The notes under the pieces were generated by a model. That model worked only from the letters and a program-made list of their open reading frames with translations. It did no database searches and had not been told where the DNA came from. This document shows positions 7,582-18,200 of a stretch of 64,000 nt of DNA, one piece after another. The stretch is from Streptomyces roseirectus. Its GTDB lineage: Bacteria > Actinomycetota > Actinomycetes > Streptomycetales > Streptomycetaceae. Numbering within the stretch: position 1 is the first letter of the stretch; each line of letters starts with the position of its first letter. The stretch is taken from the NCBI RefSeq assembly GCF_014489635.1, contig NZ_CP060828.1, positions 9,040,001 through 9,104,000 of the forward strand. The letters run 5' to 3'. A program made the position numbers and the translations under genes.

Positions 7582-8943
7582 TCAGTCGCGTGTGATGCGC
7601 CAGTGCGACTCCACCACCCGGTCGCCCGGCACCCACACGTACGGGATCCGGCGGTCGCCGTCATGTTCGTAGGTGCTGGCGTAGAGGTAGCCGCCGTAGT
7701 GCGTGTTGTTGAGCCCGATGGTGTCCTGGTCGGAGAGCACCCCGTAGTTCTTGATCTTGATGTCCCCCGTCACGTTCAGATCGCATCGCTCGATCAGCTC
7801 GGTGTTGCTGTTGATGGAGAGCTGCACGCCGTACGGGCCCCGCAGTTCGCGGATCCGGACGTAGTGGCTGTCGCTGACGGCGTTGACCTGGCCGTTGGCG
7901 TTGAGGGTGCTGTCGACCGTGAGGTCGCCGTTGATCTGGGCGGAGCCCCCGGAGTACAGACCGCTCTCGGCGGTCAGGGAGCCGTCCACGGTGAGACTGG
8001 CCAGCGCGGAGATGTCGCCCCCGACCGTCAGACCGCGGCCGACTTCGGCCGAGGTGCCCACCGTGAGGGAGTTCCCCACCGACGCGTCGCCGCTGATCTC
8101 CAGTGCGGACCTGCCCGATATCCCGCCCTCGACCGTCAGCGCGTCCAGCGTCGGGTCCTTCACCGTGAGGGTGAGGACGGCGTACTGATGGATCGTCGAG
8201 AAGCCGCTGCCGACGTCCTCGGGGGACATGGACGCCTCCAGCGTGAAGGTGGTGTCCATGGCGAGGGACCCCGGGGGCAGGGTGCAGAACGTGTTGGGGC
8301 CCTCGTAGACGGGTTTGTCGGATTCCCCGTCGAACAGGCGGTAGCGGGAGCCGTTGCTCTCCCACGAGAGATACGGGGTGGCGCTGCTGGAGAACTTGGT
8401 CTTCGGGACGGTGGCGCTGTCGTCGTCGCGGGCCAGGAAGGCGTTCAGGTAGAAGACGGGCTCCGTGACGGTCAGCGGTACGGTCCGGCGGTGGGGTGTG
8501 AAGTCGTCGGGGTCCGACGAGGTGTCGGAGTGCTCGGTGATGTGGAGGTCGAGGGTGCCGGTGCTGTCGACGAGTTCGCCACTGATCCCGAGGTGCAGCG
8601 TGCCGTCGAACGGTTCGCTGTCGTCGCCCTGGTTGTGGAAGATCGCCCGGTAGTACAGGGCGTCACCGGCCAGCCCCAGATGCTGGGCGGACACCTGGAC
8701 CAGGGACCCCGTGCTCCAGTCGCCGTCCGAGGAGAAGACCGGCTTCGGGTCGCCGGTGAAGTACGCGCCGCCGCTCTTGGCGTCGCCGGGCACGGCGATC
8801 TGGATCCAGTCGCAGTAGGTGTCCTCCGCTCCCTTGGTGACGGTGATCGTGATCCGGCCCTGGGAGTTGGTCCCCGAGGTGCCCGCCTGGAGAGGCGCTG
8901 GACTGGTGGCGATGCGGTAGGTGAGCAGGGGTTGATCGGACAT
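7582..8943 (-). CDS. Fibre-like protein of unknown function: Ig-like beta domains plus repetitive beta-solenoid
   Basis: A 453-aa protein. Residues about 1-250 look like two beta-sandwich domains: the first begins LLTYRIATSPAPLQAGTSG and the second contains TPYLSWESNGSRYRLFDG. From about 250 to 370 come short repeats built around LTV-G and SLTVDGSLTAESGL, INGDLTVDSTLNANG and similar units. These are typical of a beta-solenoid or trimeric fibre such as phage tail fibres. A non-repetitive C-terminal head ends in WVPGDRVVESHWRITRD. I see no signal peptide, membrane helix or LPXTG motif. GGAGG precedes the ATG by 5 nt. It is the last gene of the cassette, 38 bp after the 1259-aa gene, and is followed at once by a strong terminator. 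A structural or ligand-binding role is a guess from fold only. Confidence 0.75.
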   Translation of the reverse strand: MSDQPLLTYRIATSPAPLQAGTSGTNSQGRITITVTKGAEDTYCDWIQIAVPGDAKSGGAYFTGDPKPVFSSDGDWSTGSLVQVSAQHLGLAGDALYYRAIFHNQGDDSEPFDGTLHLGISGELVDSTGTLDLHITEHSDTSSDPDDFTPHRRTVPLTVTEPVFYLNAFLARDDDSATVPKTKFSSSATPYLSWESNGSRYRLFDGESDKPVYEGPNTFCTLPPGSLAMDTTFTLEASMSPEDVGSGFSTIHQYAVLTLTVKDPTLDALTVEGGISGRSALEISGDASVGNSLTVGTSAEVGRGLTVGGDISALASLTVDGSLTAESGLYSGGSAQINGDLTVDSTLNANGQVNAVSDSHYVRIRELRGPYGVQLSINSNTELIERCDLNVTGDIKIKNYGVLSDQDTIGLNNTHYGGYLYASTYEHDGDRRIPYVWVPGDRVVESHWRITRD

Positions 8944-8981
8944 GCGGACCTCCTGATGCGTACGTCTTCACGTCACGGCTG

Positions 8982-11900
8982 TCAGCCGTCGGACTCAGGG
9001 AGTTCGGGATCGAGGAGTTCGGGCTCGGGCAGTTCGGGATCGGGGAGCAACTGGAGCAGCCCCTCTTCGAGCGCGGGCGGCCGGTCGGGGAACTGCGCGC
9101 CCGCCGGCGCCGCGGCCAGCTCGCACGACGTCCAGCCCCCCACCGCCGGACGCAGCCAGGACCAGGCGCCGTGCCGGGTACTGGGCCGCGGGAAGGCGAC
9201 GGCGCCGTCCTCCCCGCTGCCGCCGACGACCGGCCCGAACCGGAACAGCGTCTGGAGCCGCCGCAACGCCCCGTCGACATGCTGCTGCGCGACGGCGACG
9301 GAGACCGTCGGGGTGATGCCGGTGACGGCGTGGACGCTCGCGCGCGGATCGACCAGCAGCAGCAACCGCGTGGGCGCGCTGTCACCGAACGTCAACTGGA
9401 GATAGTTGCCCGCGGTGCCCGGCGGACCGATCCGGACGATGAGGTCCTGACCGTCGCCGGGGGCCGTGACGCTGTCGAAGCGCTCGAAGTCGTAGCCCCC
9501 GCCGGGCGCGGCCCGGAAGAAGCCGATCAGACCGTCGTCGCGGGCGGCCTGGTCGCCGAGGCGGACGGCGAACGGGTCGGCGGTGAAGGCGGGCGCCGGC
9601 GGGGCGAGGCTGGCCTGCCAGCCGGTGGCGCGCAGCGGCGGACCGTCCAGCGTCAGCCGCAGCCGGGCCTGGACGAGCGCCAGCGGCCGTCCGACGAGCG
9701 CGGACAGCGTCTGGTCGGTGCGGCGGCCCAGCGGATCGGTGGTCCACAGGGTGGAGTCGATGACGTCGAGGAACGCGCTGAGGTTCGCCTCGCCGCTCAG
9801 CCGTCGCGAGCGCAGCAGACCGGCGATCACCGGGGACAGCGCCGCCACCTCGTCCAGGGTGGTGAGGGCACCGTCGGGCGGGGGTTCCCACTGGCCCCGG
9901 CGGGTGCCGGTGCCGTCGGTGAGGGTGCGGAAGCCGCCCAGGAACCGGCCCTCGGGGCCGTACAGCAGCAGCCCGCCGTCGAGATGGTTGGGCAGCAGCC
10001 AGCCGGCGACGGGGCTGGGGTCGGCGGCGGTCTCCACCGCCCGGGTGCCGGTGGCGGCGTCGAGGAGGTCGAAGTCGAGCCGGGCGGGCTGGAGCGGGCG
10101 CGGGGGCAGTTGGGCGACGGCGGCGACGGTCGGGGTGAGCGAGGACTCGGCGGCCAGGGCGGTGTCGATGACCAGCGGGAAGTTGCGGAAGTCGTGCAGC
10201 CCGCCCTGCTTGAGGTCGGGGCTGACCACCTCCAGGACCCGGCCGAACTTGTCGTAGAGGAAGAGGTCCGCCAGATGGATCTGGCCCTGCCGGGTCGGCT
10301 GGAACGGGGCGCTCTCGCCGCCGGGCAGATACGGGACGCTGGTGACCCGGCCCCGGTACCGGGCCGGCAGGCCGTCCTCGGTCGCGGCGTCGGGGAAGCC
10401 GGCGAGGCCCGCGACCTCGGAGAAGTGCCGGTCCTGGGCGGTGGGGCGGCGGAAGGCGCGGGTGTCGCGGGCCGCGATCCGCTCGTTGAAGCCGGTCAGT
10501 TCCTGGGCGAGGATCCCCCAGTCGCCGATCGCGCCCAGCCAGCCGTCGAGCCGGTCGCGCTGGACGTCGGAGCCGTGCCGGGTGACGAACTCCTTCAGCC
10601 GGGCGGCGAACAGGGTGCGCGGATGCGGGCTGAGGGCACAGACGCCCATCACGGCGACCTGCTTCGGGGCGGGCGCCGAGCCGGGGACGTAGCGGTAGTC
10701 GGTGCCGTCGAACACCCAGCAGCTCTGCCCGCCGACGGCGTGCGGAACATGGCTGTAGGAGGTCCGCCACTCCATGAACAGCGGCTCCCAGGGCTGGCGC
10801 CAGGGCTCCACGCCCAGCGCGGGCAGGGTGCCGGTGTAGTCGCCGGGGCGGTGCGCGGCGAGGGCGGCGCCGACCTCGGCCGTGGACAGCCCGCCGCTTC
10901 CGGCGAGGGCGGCGGCGTTGCCGGGGTCCAGCAGGAAGTACTCCGCGAGCAGCCCGGACACCTCGGACGGCAGCCCGGCGAGGCCCGCAAGCGCCGGCAT
11001 CGGCGCCGCGGTGAGGGTCCGGCCCCCGACCGTGAGGGCGCTGACCGGCGCGGCCGGGCTGTCGTCGGTGAGCGGCCGGGTGGGCACGGGCCGGTCGGTG
11101 ACGACGGCGTCGGACGGCGGCATGATCCCCGACACGCTCACCACGGGGTTGACGGCACGCCAGTACGCGGGCCGGGGCACCGCCTTGAGCGAGGCGCCCT
11201 CGGGCAGCCCCCTGGCCGCGGCGAACGCGCTGATCCCGGCCGTCAGCGCGGCCTGGGCGTCGGGGTGGCGGGCCGTGGTGTCCGGCTGGGGCACCCGCGC
11301 CGCCAGGGCCCGCGCCTGGGCGGTCCGCTCCCGCACCGTGTGCGCGAGGGAGCCCGCGCGGGCGGGGTCCAGTTCGGCCTGGAGGTCGTCCTGGTCCGGC
11401 GCTCCCACGGGCGGCGGGTCCAGGATGCCGAGGAGACCCTGCTTCAGCCACAGGGAGTTGAGCCGCCACTGGAGGTCGTACACCTCACCGAGGAGGTCGT
11501 CCAGCCGGCCCTGGTCGTCGTTGAGGGTGGACAGCCAGGCGGGCGCGACGAACGGCGGTGGCGGTGGGCCGTCCGGCTTCTGGTCGGCCGGCGGCGGGGT
11601 CACCGTCCACCGGTATCCGCCCGACGAGGCGCCGAACGACGCCGCGTGGATCGCGCGCCGGACCCGTTCGTCGCCGCCCTTCTCGTCGGCGACGGCCAGC
11701 AGATCGTGCAGGAACGCCCGCAGCAGCTGGACGTCCTCGGCGGCGGGGCGGGCGCCGGCGGCCTTCAGGGCGTGCGCGGCGAGCGCGGTGAACGCGTCCT
11801 GGGTGGTGGCGCCGAGGGCGACGTTCAGCGCCTTGCTGTCCTTCACGGTGTGCAGGGGGTCGGGGGAGGGCGGGTCGGGCGCCGCCGGGTCCCACGCGAC

Positions 11901-12761
11901 GCTCAGCGCCAGGCCCTGGTAGAGGCTGCGGACGGCCGGGGTGACGTCGCCGTCCAGGACGGGGTTGCCGGTGAGCCGGGGGTCCTGCCAGCCGAGCCGG
12001 GCCAGGAGAGCGGCGTAGGTGGTGTCCGGCGGGGGTGTGGCCAGGACGTCGGCGTCCGGGTCGGAGTACCAGCCGACGACCTGGTACCCGAGGGTGTCCG
12101 CCACGGGCACGTCGGAGAGGTCGTCGAGGAAGGAGAACACGTTGGTGTTGTGCGGGGTGTAGGTGGTGAAGTACGGGTCGCCCGTGCCCATCGCGGTGAG
12201 GAACAGCGGGTCCCGCCCGGCCCGTTCCGACCACGGGGTCTCCTCGGTGTGCGGGAAGGCCAGCCCGATCGGGACCTGCACCGACCTGGACGTCCGGGCG
12301 CTGCGGTAGGGGTCGGGGCTGGCCCGCCAGGCGTCCAGGGTCTCGGCGCCGACCAGATAGGGGCTGGACTCTTCGAGGACATGTCCGTGCTGGGCGGCGT
12401 ACGAGGTGTGCGGGCAGTCGCTCTCGATCACCCAGGCCCTGACCCGGCGCCGGGCGCCGCCGCTGAACCGGGTGACCAGCCACCGGTTGGGCAGCAGCGG
12501 AAAGGTGACCTCGCCGGTGGCCGGATCCTGCCGGCCGTGGCGCAGTCCGCGCGGCAGCGTCCAGTGCAGATGCACCCCGGTGTGCCGGAACAGGGGGTCG
12601 TCGCTCTGGCGGTCCCCTTCGTCCGGCTCGGGGCTGATGTAGTCGCGCAGGGCCAGGTAGTTCTGCCGCCAGGTACGGAATCCGTCCCGGCGCAGCACCG
12701 CCTCGGTCACCACGAGCGCGTCGAGACCGACCGGAACGACAAGAGCGGGGCGCGTGCTCAT
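8982..12761 (-). CDS. Very large conserved-looking protein of unknown function (1259 aa)
   Basis: The reading frame stays open further upstream, but the real start is taken as ATG 12761, which overlaps the previous stop as ATGA. The protein is 1259 aa, rich in Pro, Asp and Trp, and appears soluble, with no signal peptide or membrane segment. Striking local motifs include GVHLHWTLPRGLRHG near residue 55, TYTPHNTNVFSFLDD near 200, and a helical central part with LDDLLGEVYDLQWRLNSLWLKQG near 425. I do not recognise a catalytic motif or named domain. Translational coupling to the 797-aa gene suggests that the two products are needed in matched amounts, perhaps as one assembly. It may instead be an uncharacterised enzyme. 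Confidence 0.75.
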   Translation of the reverse strand: MSTRPALVVPVGLDALVVTEAVLRRDGFRTWRQNYLALRDYISPEPDEGDRQSDDPLFRHTGVHLHWTLPRGLRHGRQDPATGEVTFPLLPNRWLVTRFSGGARRRVRAWVIESDCPHTSYAAQHGHVLEESSPYLVGAETLDAWRASPDPYRSARTSRSVQVPIGLAFPHTEETPWSERAGRDPLFLTAMGTGDPYFTTYTPHNTNVFSFLDDLSDVPVADTLGYQVVGWYSDPDADVLATPPPDTTYAALLARLGWQDPRLTGNPVLDGDVTPAVRSLYQGLALSVAWDPAAPDPPSPDPLHTVKDSKALNVALGATTQDAFTALAAHALKAAGARPAAEDVQLLRAFLHDLLAVADEKGGDERVRRAIHAASFGASSGGYRWTVTPPPADQKPDGPPPPPFVAPAWLSTLNDDQGRLDDLLGEVYDLQWRLNSLWLKQGLLGILDPPPVGAPDQDDLQAELDPARAGSLAHTVRERTAQARALAARVPQPDTTARHPDAQAALTAGISAFAAARGLPEGASLKAVPRPAYWRAVNPVVSVSGIMPPSDAVVTDRPVPTRPLTDDSPAAPVSALTVGGRTLTAAPMPALAGLAGLPSEVSGLLAEYFLLDPGNAAALAGSGGLSTAEVGAALAAHRPGDYTGTLPALGVEPWRQPWEPLFMEWRTSYSHVPHAVGGQSCWVFDGTDYRYVPGSAPAPKQVAVMGVCALSPHPRTLFAARLKEFVTRHGSDVQRDRLDGWLGAIGDWGILAQELTGFNERIAARDTRAFRRPTAQDRHFSEVAGLAGFPDAATEDGLPARYRGRVTSVPYLPGGESAPFQPTRQGQIHLADLFLYDKFGRVLEVVSPDLKQGGLHDFRNFPLVIDTALAAESSLTPTVAAVAQLPPRPLQPARLDFDLLDAATGTRAVETAADPSPVAGWLLPNHLDGGLLLYGPEGRFLGGFRTLTDGTGTRRGQWEPPPDGALTTLDEVAALSPVIAGLLRSRRLSGEANLSAFLDVIDSTLWTTDPLGRRTDQTLSALVGRPLALVQARLRLTLDGPPLRATGWQASLAPPAPAFTADPFAVRLGDQAARDDGLIGFFRAAPGGGYDFERFDSVTAPGDGQDLIVRIGPPGTAGNYLQLTFGDSAPTRLLLLVDPRASVHAVTGITPTVSVAVAQQHVDGALRRLQTLFRFGPVVGGSGEDGAVAFPRPSTRHGAWSWLRPAVGGWTSCELAAAPAGAQFPDRPPALEEGLLQLLPDPELPEPELLDPELPESDG

Positions 12762-15151
12762 ACCGGGTCTCCTCCGGTCGCCGGGAACCGGTCCCCGTCC
12801 GGACCGTCGAAACGGATCGCCTCGGGCACCTTGACCAGTTGCAGGGCGAGATCGGCAGGGCCGACCGTCCCCACGGAGGTGCCGTGCGCGCGGTCCAGGG
12901 CGCCGCCCAGCGCGGTGACCAGCGAACCGACGTCCAGGACGCGGACGTTCGGATCGGCGGAAGGCCGCAGGTGGCGCAGGACGTCGAAGGTGACGTCCGT
13001 GCCCAACTGCTCGCCCAGCGGCAGCCGGGGCCCGGCGTCCGGCAGCAGACTGCGCAGCGGGATCCGCCCGTCGTCCTCGACCCCGAAGCGGAACCCCTCC
13101 TGGGGCTCGGCGAGTTCGACGGTCGCGGGCACCCCGTTGAACAGGCACAGCAGCACGGACGACGACAGATGCTCCATCCGCAGCACCGGCAGCGGCACGC
13201 CCGCCGCGTCCACCGCCCGGACGGCGAGATGGGGCCAGCCGGAGACGAGGGCGGAGCGCAGGAGCAGGCCGGAGACGGTACCGAGGGAGCCACCGGGGTC
13301 GCCGGGATCGCCGGGGTCTTTGGGGTCGTCGGGTCCGGCGTCGCGCAGCGTGTCCCGGTGCCGGGCCGCCGCCTCCGCCACCTCAGCCCGTACCACCGCG
13401 GCCACGATCTCGTCCTGGACGGTGTCCCGGCTCGACTGCGCGCCGATACCCAGCGCCCCGCCGATCAGCGCGTCCCGCCAGTTCGGGTCGGTGTGGAAGA
13501 AGCGCAGCGACTCCGGGGGCAGCATCCGCGCGTCCGGTACCAGCCGGGTGAACGGCACCGGGATGAGCAGCAACAGCCGGGCCAGCCAGTCCACGACCGG
13601 CGTGAGGCGTTCCCGGAGTCCGGTGTCCTCGTGCAGCGCCCGCGTGACGGCCGTACGGACCGTGCCGGAGTTCAGGAAGGCGGTCAGTTCCTCGCTCGGA
13701 TCGCCCGGCACGGGCTCGGGCGCGGGTGGCGACCAGGGGTCACGGGACTGGGCGGGCGCCGCCCCCAGGGTGCTCAGCAGCGGCCCGTCGAGCAGCGCCC
13801 CGAACGCAGCCCGCGCGGACGAGTTCCCGTCCCCGGCGGGCAGATGGCTGCTGGTGTCCTGGTGGTAGAGGGTGTCGACCAGATCGTGCGTGGCCCGCTT
13901 GAAGGCGATCAGGTGCTGGACGTACGCCGCGTCGGCCAGCGCCAGCGACCGGCCCGTCTCGAACGCGGTGGCCAGCGACACGTCGAAACTGCCCCAGGCG
14001 GGGTCGTAGGCGAGCAGGGCGTCCGCGCTGGTGGCGGTCGCCACCCGGTCCACGGGCGCGGGCAGCACGGGGGTGAGGGGTCCCCGGTACCAGCCGAAGG
14101 TCCGTTCGCCCGACCGGGTGCGGTACGGCAGCGGCACATAGCCGTCGCCGAGCCGCCGGGCCACCTGCCGCCGGGCGGCCGGGGTGCCGTCACCGTCCCG
14201 GTACGGGGAGGGCAGCCGCAGCCACATCTCCTCGCGGGTCGCCGCACGCGAGGAGTCCGGAGTGAGGGTGAGCCCTTCGGCCAGCGCCCGGAAGTGCGCG
14301 GCGCCGTCCGGGTGTGCCCAGAACGACCAGCTGCACAGCGACAGCAGCGCCACCGACGTACGGCCCCGGAAGTCCGGGGCGCCGGGCCCGAGAAGCGGTT
14401 CGTGGCCCTCCAGGGAGACCAGGTGGACGATGTTCTTGGTGCGGTCCTGCGGGGGCGAGCCGGGCGGCTCGGCGGCCGGGAAGCGGTGCGCGACGAGCAC
14501 CGCGAACAGCCCGTCCTCCTGGATGCCCAGGATGGGCCGGTCCCCGGTGTTGGCGCCCCGGCAGTGCGCGAGATACGGCAGCTCCGCCAGCCGGGGCGTC
14601 ACCTCGGGGAACACGGCGGCCGGGATCCGGATGACCTCGCACGGATCGTCCGGCTTGACGTCGGACTCCAGCGGCGGCGCGGGCTTGAGCACGTCCGGGT
14701 CGTCGGCGAGGAAGGCGCCCACGGTCGTCGACTCGGCGCGGGTCGGGGAGGCCGTCCCGCCGATCAACTGGTCGTCGGTGAGCACCAGCAGCGCCAGCCA
14801 CGGAGTGCTCCGGTCCGCGCCGCTCAGCTCGCGCTCCCACGGCAGCATCGGATCGCCGAGCACCAGATGCGGCAGCACCTCGGCGAACCGTCCCTCGGAG
14901 GAGTCCGGGGGCTGCCGGGCCACCACGGCGGTCGTGTCCACGGCGACCTGCGGTGCGCGCACGGTGAAGCGCTGCACGGCCCGGAATGTCCCGCCGACCG
15001 CCTGGGCGCTCGCCTCGGGGCCGGTGCGCAGGGCGTGCGTGGCCTCGATGCGGTAGTCGCCGGCGGGGAGGGCGGGCAGGTAGTGGTCGTGCAGTTCGAC
15101 GTCACCGATCGGGATGGTGTCCCGGGCGGGGTGCTGCGGGCTCGCGCTCAC
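12758..15151 (-). CDS. Large protein of unknown function (797 aa), coupled to the 1259-aa gene
   Basis: A 797-aa protein from GTG 15151, with GGAG 6 nt upstream. The N-terminal 120 residues look beta-rich (VELHDHYLPALPAGDYRIEA, then RFTVRAPQVAVDTTAVV). The core contains STPWLALLVLTDDQLIG, ELPYLAHCRGANTGDRPILG and a later segment MLPPESLRFFHTDPNWRDAL followed by IGGALGIG. A low-complexity linker of Asp-Pro-Gly repeats (near residue 610) is encoded by a short repeated DNA stretch around 13300. No signal peptide, membrane segment or enzyme motif is apparent. Its TGA shares bases with the next ATG (ATGA). A 120-bp GC-rich gap separates it from the DUF6603-like gene upstream. The function is unknown. 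Confidence 0.75.
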   Translation of the reverse strand: MSASPQHPARDTIPIGDVELHDHYLPALPAGDYRIEATHALRTGPEASAQAVGGTFRAVQRFTVRAPQVAVDTTAVVARQPPDSSEGRFAEVLPHLVLGDPMLPWERELSGADRSTPWLALLVLTDDQLIGGTASPTRAESTTVGAFLADDPDVLKPAPPLESDVKPDDPCEVIRIPAAVFPEVTPRLAELPYLAHCRGANTGDRPILGIQEDGLFAVLVAHRFPAAEPPGSPPQDRTKNIVHLVSLEGHEPLLGPGAPDFRGRTSVALLSLCSWSFWAHPDGAAHFRALAEGLTLTPDSSRAATREEMWLRLPSPYRDGDGTPAARRQVARRLGDGYVPLPYRTRSGERTFGWYRGPLTPVLPAPVDRVATATSADALLAYDPAWGSFDVSLATAFETGRSLALADAAYVQHLIAFKRATHDLVDTLYHQDTSSHLPAGDGNSSARAAFGALLDGPLLSTLGAAPAQSRDPWSPPAPEPVPGDPSEELTAFLNSGTVRTAVTRALHEDTGLRERLTPVVDWLARLLLLIPVPFTRLVPDARMLPPESLRFFHTDPNWRDALIGGALGIGAQSSRDTVQDEIVAAVVRAEVAEAAARHRDTLRDAGPDDPKDPGDPGDPGGSLGTVSGLLLRSALVSGWPHLAVRAVDAAGVPLPVLRMEHLSSSVLLCLFNGVPATVELAEPQEGFRFGVEDDGRIPLRSLLPDAGPRLPLGEQLGTDVTFDVLRHLRPSADPNVRVLDVGSLVTALGGALDRAHGTSVGTVGPADLALQLVKVPEAIRFDGPDGDRFPATGGDPV

Positions 15152-15271
15152 GTCCGGCTCCGATGCTCGGCTGCGGGTACGGGGAGGGGTGCTCGGGGGT
15201 GGGCTTCGGCGCCGGCGGCTCTCGGCCGGGGCCTTGCGGTCGGGGCCCTGCGCCTGTGGGCCCGTCGCCCG

Positions 15272-18200
15272 TCATCCGGGGTTCTGCACCAGCGGCGCCC
15301 GGTGGTAGAGGTGCGCGGCCCCCGCCGCCAGCGCGGTCAGTCCGTCGCACGGGTCCTTGAACAGACCGGCGTCGGCCAGTGCCGCGCACACCTGGTCGCG
15401 CCCGGTGCGGGCCGGACCCCGGTCGGTCTGCCCGATCCGCGCCACGCACGAGTCGTCAGCCACCGAGACGTAATCGCGGTCGGCGACGGGGGAGGAGGAC
15501 AGTGGGGCGAGGCCGGGCGGGATCTCGTCCGCGCTGTAGTCGCTGAGCGGGAACACCCCGCGTGAGCCGGCCAGTTCGGGCCGGGGCGCCTGGACGTCGT
15601 AGCCGACCGGGCGGCCGGGCAGCACCTCGGCGCCGGGCGCGTGCGGGGTGTGGCTGAAGGGGGAGGGCGGGGCGCCCCACAGGGACGCGGGGAGGTTGTG
15701 GGTGCGGGCGGTGGCACTCCAGCCGTCCATCGGCGCGGGCGCGCCCTCGAAGTACAGCCGGAGCCGGTGCTCGCCGGTGAGGCCGGTGCGGTTCATGGGG
15801 CGGACGTCGACGCCGGGGGTGTCCTCGGCGGCGGGGGAGGACAACGGGTCGTCGCCGAGCCGCAGATGACTGGCCGGCACCGCGGACTGGGTGAAGAACC
15901 GCAGGTCACGGGCGCGGACGTACCACACTTTGCCGCTGTTGCCGGGGTCGTCGCCGGTGTCCTCGGCGGTCTTGTCGAGGCCGCTGACCGGGCCGATGGT
16001 GATGACGTCGGCCGGTTTCGGCAGCATGCTCGCGAAGCCGTCCCAGTCCAGCGCCTCGGCGTCAGCCCCGGACGGGCCGGGACCGAAGCCGATGGTCTTG
16101 GAGAAGCCCACGAAGTGCGCGGTGACCGAACCGCCGGTCGGCGGTCCCCACAGCTCCAGATCGGCCCCGACGGTCACACTGAACGTCTTGTGCACGATCC
16201 AGACGTTGAGGGTGTACGAGGCGCCGATGCTCACCGAGATCCGGGCGGTGAAGAAGAACGGCCGCCAGGACAGCAGCACATCCGCCTGGGCCGTGAACCA
16301 GGCCCGGAAGTCCCCCTCGTGGAAGACGACGCTCAGCCGCCCCCCGGCCATCGCGCACGACGGCGTCACCGCGAGGTACGCCTGCGCGGTGATCGTCAGA
16401 TTGCCGCTCACCGCCCAGTTGATCCCGAGCCGAGGCACGTCCGGGTAGCCGGCGGGCTGCTGGAACGACGGGTGATAGCCGCCGAGAGTGACCACGAACT
16501 GCCCCGCGTTCGGGTGCGACCCGAACCACACCGACGCGGCGAACCCCCCGGTGAGATGACACTCGGGAGTCAGCACGTACGACACCGGCGCAAGCTCAGC
16601 CGCCAGCTCGAAACTCCCCGCCAGGGGCCGGATCACCGCCTCAAGACCCAGTTCCGCGTACACGTAGGTACGGGTCGCGGACTCGGCCGGCATCGGCAGC
16701 TGGAGCGTCGCGATGCCCAGCACGGCCAGCGCGAGTTCGTCACCGAACTCGGCGGCCAGCAGCACCTTGGAGTTGACCACCTCGGCGACGCTGAACTCGA
16801 TCCCCAGGGCCAGCCAGTACGCCCCCTGGCGCGGCGCGATCCACTTCCGCGCGGGACTGCCGACGACCGCGGGCGTCCGCCCCTCCAGCACCTCCAGCAT
16901 CCCGGACGGCTTCAGATTCGCGTCCGGCCCCTGCTTGTTCAGGGCGAGCAGCGGGAACCCCGACACCTCACGCGGGGTCGGCAGCGTCAGCTCCCGGTTG
17001 AACCCGAACCCCGCCATCAGCCCCGTGATCAGGATCGGCGGCGCCGCCACGATCGGCGCCTCGACCTGAGCGAACACGAACAACGACGGCTGCCCGTTCG
17101 TGAGCTGCGCGTACGAGCCGACCGCCGCGAGCGAGAAGTCCGGCACGGCGACGGTGGCCGTCCCGTCGTACTGGAACGCCACGCCCTTGTCCAACTGGTC
17201 GTCGGGAAGGTGCAGCAGCGCGCCCTCGATCTCGATCGGCGGCGCGACATAGCCGATACCGACGCCGTCGAGGCGGAACGCGGGCGCGAACTTCTCCAGC
17301 GACGAGCCGACGGCCAGGCCGTCGAGCGACATGACGAGAGGGCCGAGCTGGATGCCGGCGTCGAGGCCGAAGAGCAGGGTGTTGTGCTGGTAGATCACGC
17401 CGACGCGGTTGATCTGGACCACGCCGATGGTCTTCTGAACGGTGATCCAGACGCCGGCGGAGGAGCGGGGCGGGGTGGTGGTGGGGGTGTTGGTCTGGGC
17501 GGGGGTGCTGGGGGTGTTGGGGGTGCTTGGGGTACTGCCGGTCGGGGTGGGGCTCGCGGGCAGGCCGAGGGCGACGGGTGTGCGCTCCTGACCGATCCGC
17601 AGGTCGGCGAGCGCGGCGGGGCCTGCCTTCAGCCCGCCCGCCGGTAACTCCACGACCCGCGCCTTGGCGAGCAGGGCGTTGGCACTGCCGACGGCGGCGG
17701 GGGCGATCACGCCGGAGGAGTACAGGACTTGCAGATTGTCGACGGCGAGACTGCCGCCGATCTCGGCGAGGAACCCTCCGACCAGCGGAAGTTCCGCGAG
17801 GTCGATCCCGGCGGACAGGTCGATGCCGACGCAGAACTGCGCGGGGCCGCCCTGCGGCTTGACCCGGACGAATTTCGCGTCCTTCAGCTCGACGTGCAGA
17901 CTCTCGGGGATGTCGGCGGCGAGATCGGCGGAGAAGTGGGCGACCCAGTCGCGCAGGGTGACTTTGGTGTCCGTGTTCTCGGGGCCGTGGTAGGTGGCGA
18001 TGAGGAGGTCGGTGCCGGTCTTCTCGTCGTCGAGGGTGATGTCGAAGGTGAAGTCGTCGACGGCCAGTTGTCCGCCGTAGCGGGTCGCGGTGCCGTCCCG
18101 GGTGATGGTCAGGCCCAGGGAGGCGGTGATCCCTTCGGCGATCGTCATCCGCCCCTGACAGAGGAAGTCCACGGCCTTGGTGCCGGTGGTGTACGACAGC

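Noticed and set aside
12762..13148. Upstream extension of the 1259-aa gene
   Set aside because: The extension lies inside the 797-aa gene in another frame and reads as Arg/Pro-rich shadow. ATG 12761 gives the ATGA junction.
9171..13868. 1565-aa plus-strand frame opposite the cassette
   Set aside because: It is antisense to genes with better codon bias, ATGA coupling and ribosome sites. The composition is typical of a reverse-complement shadow.
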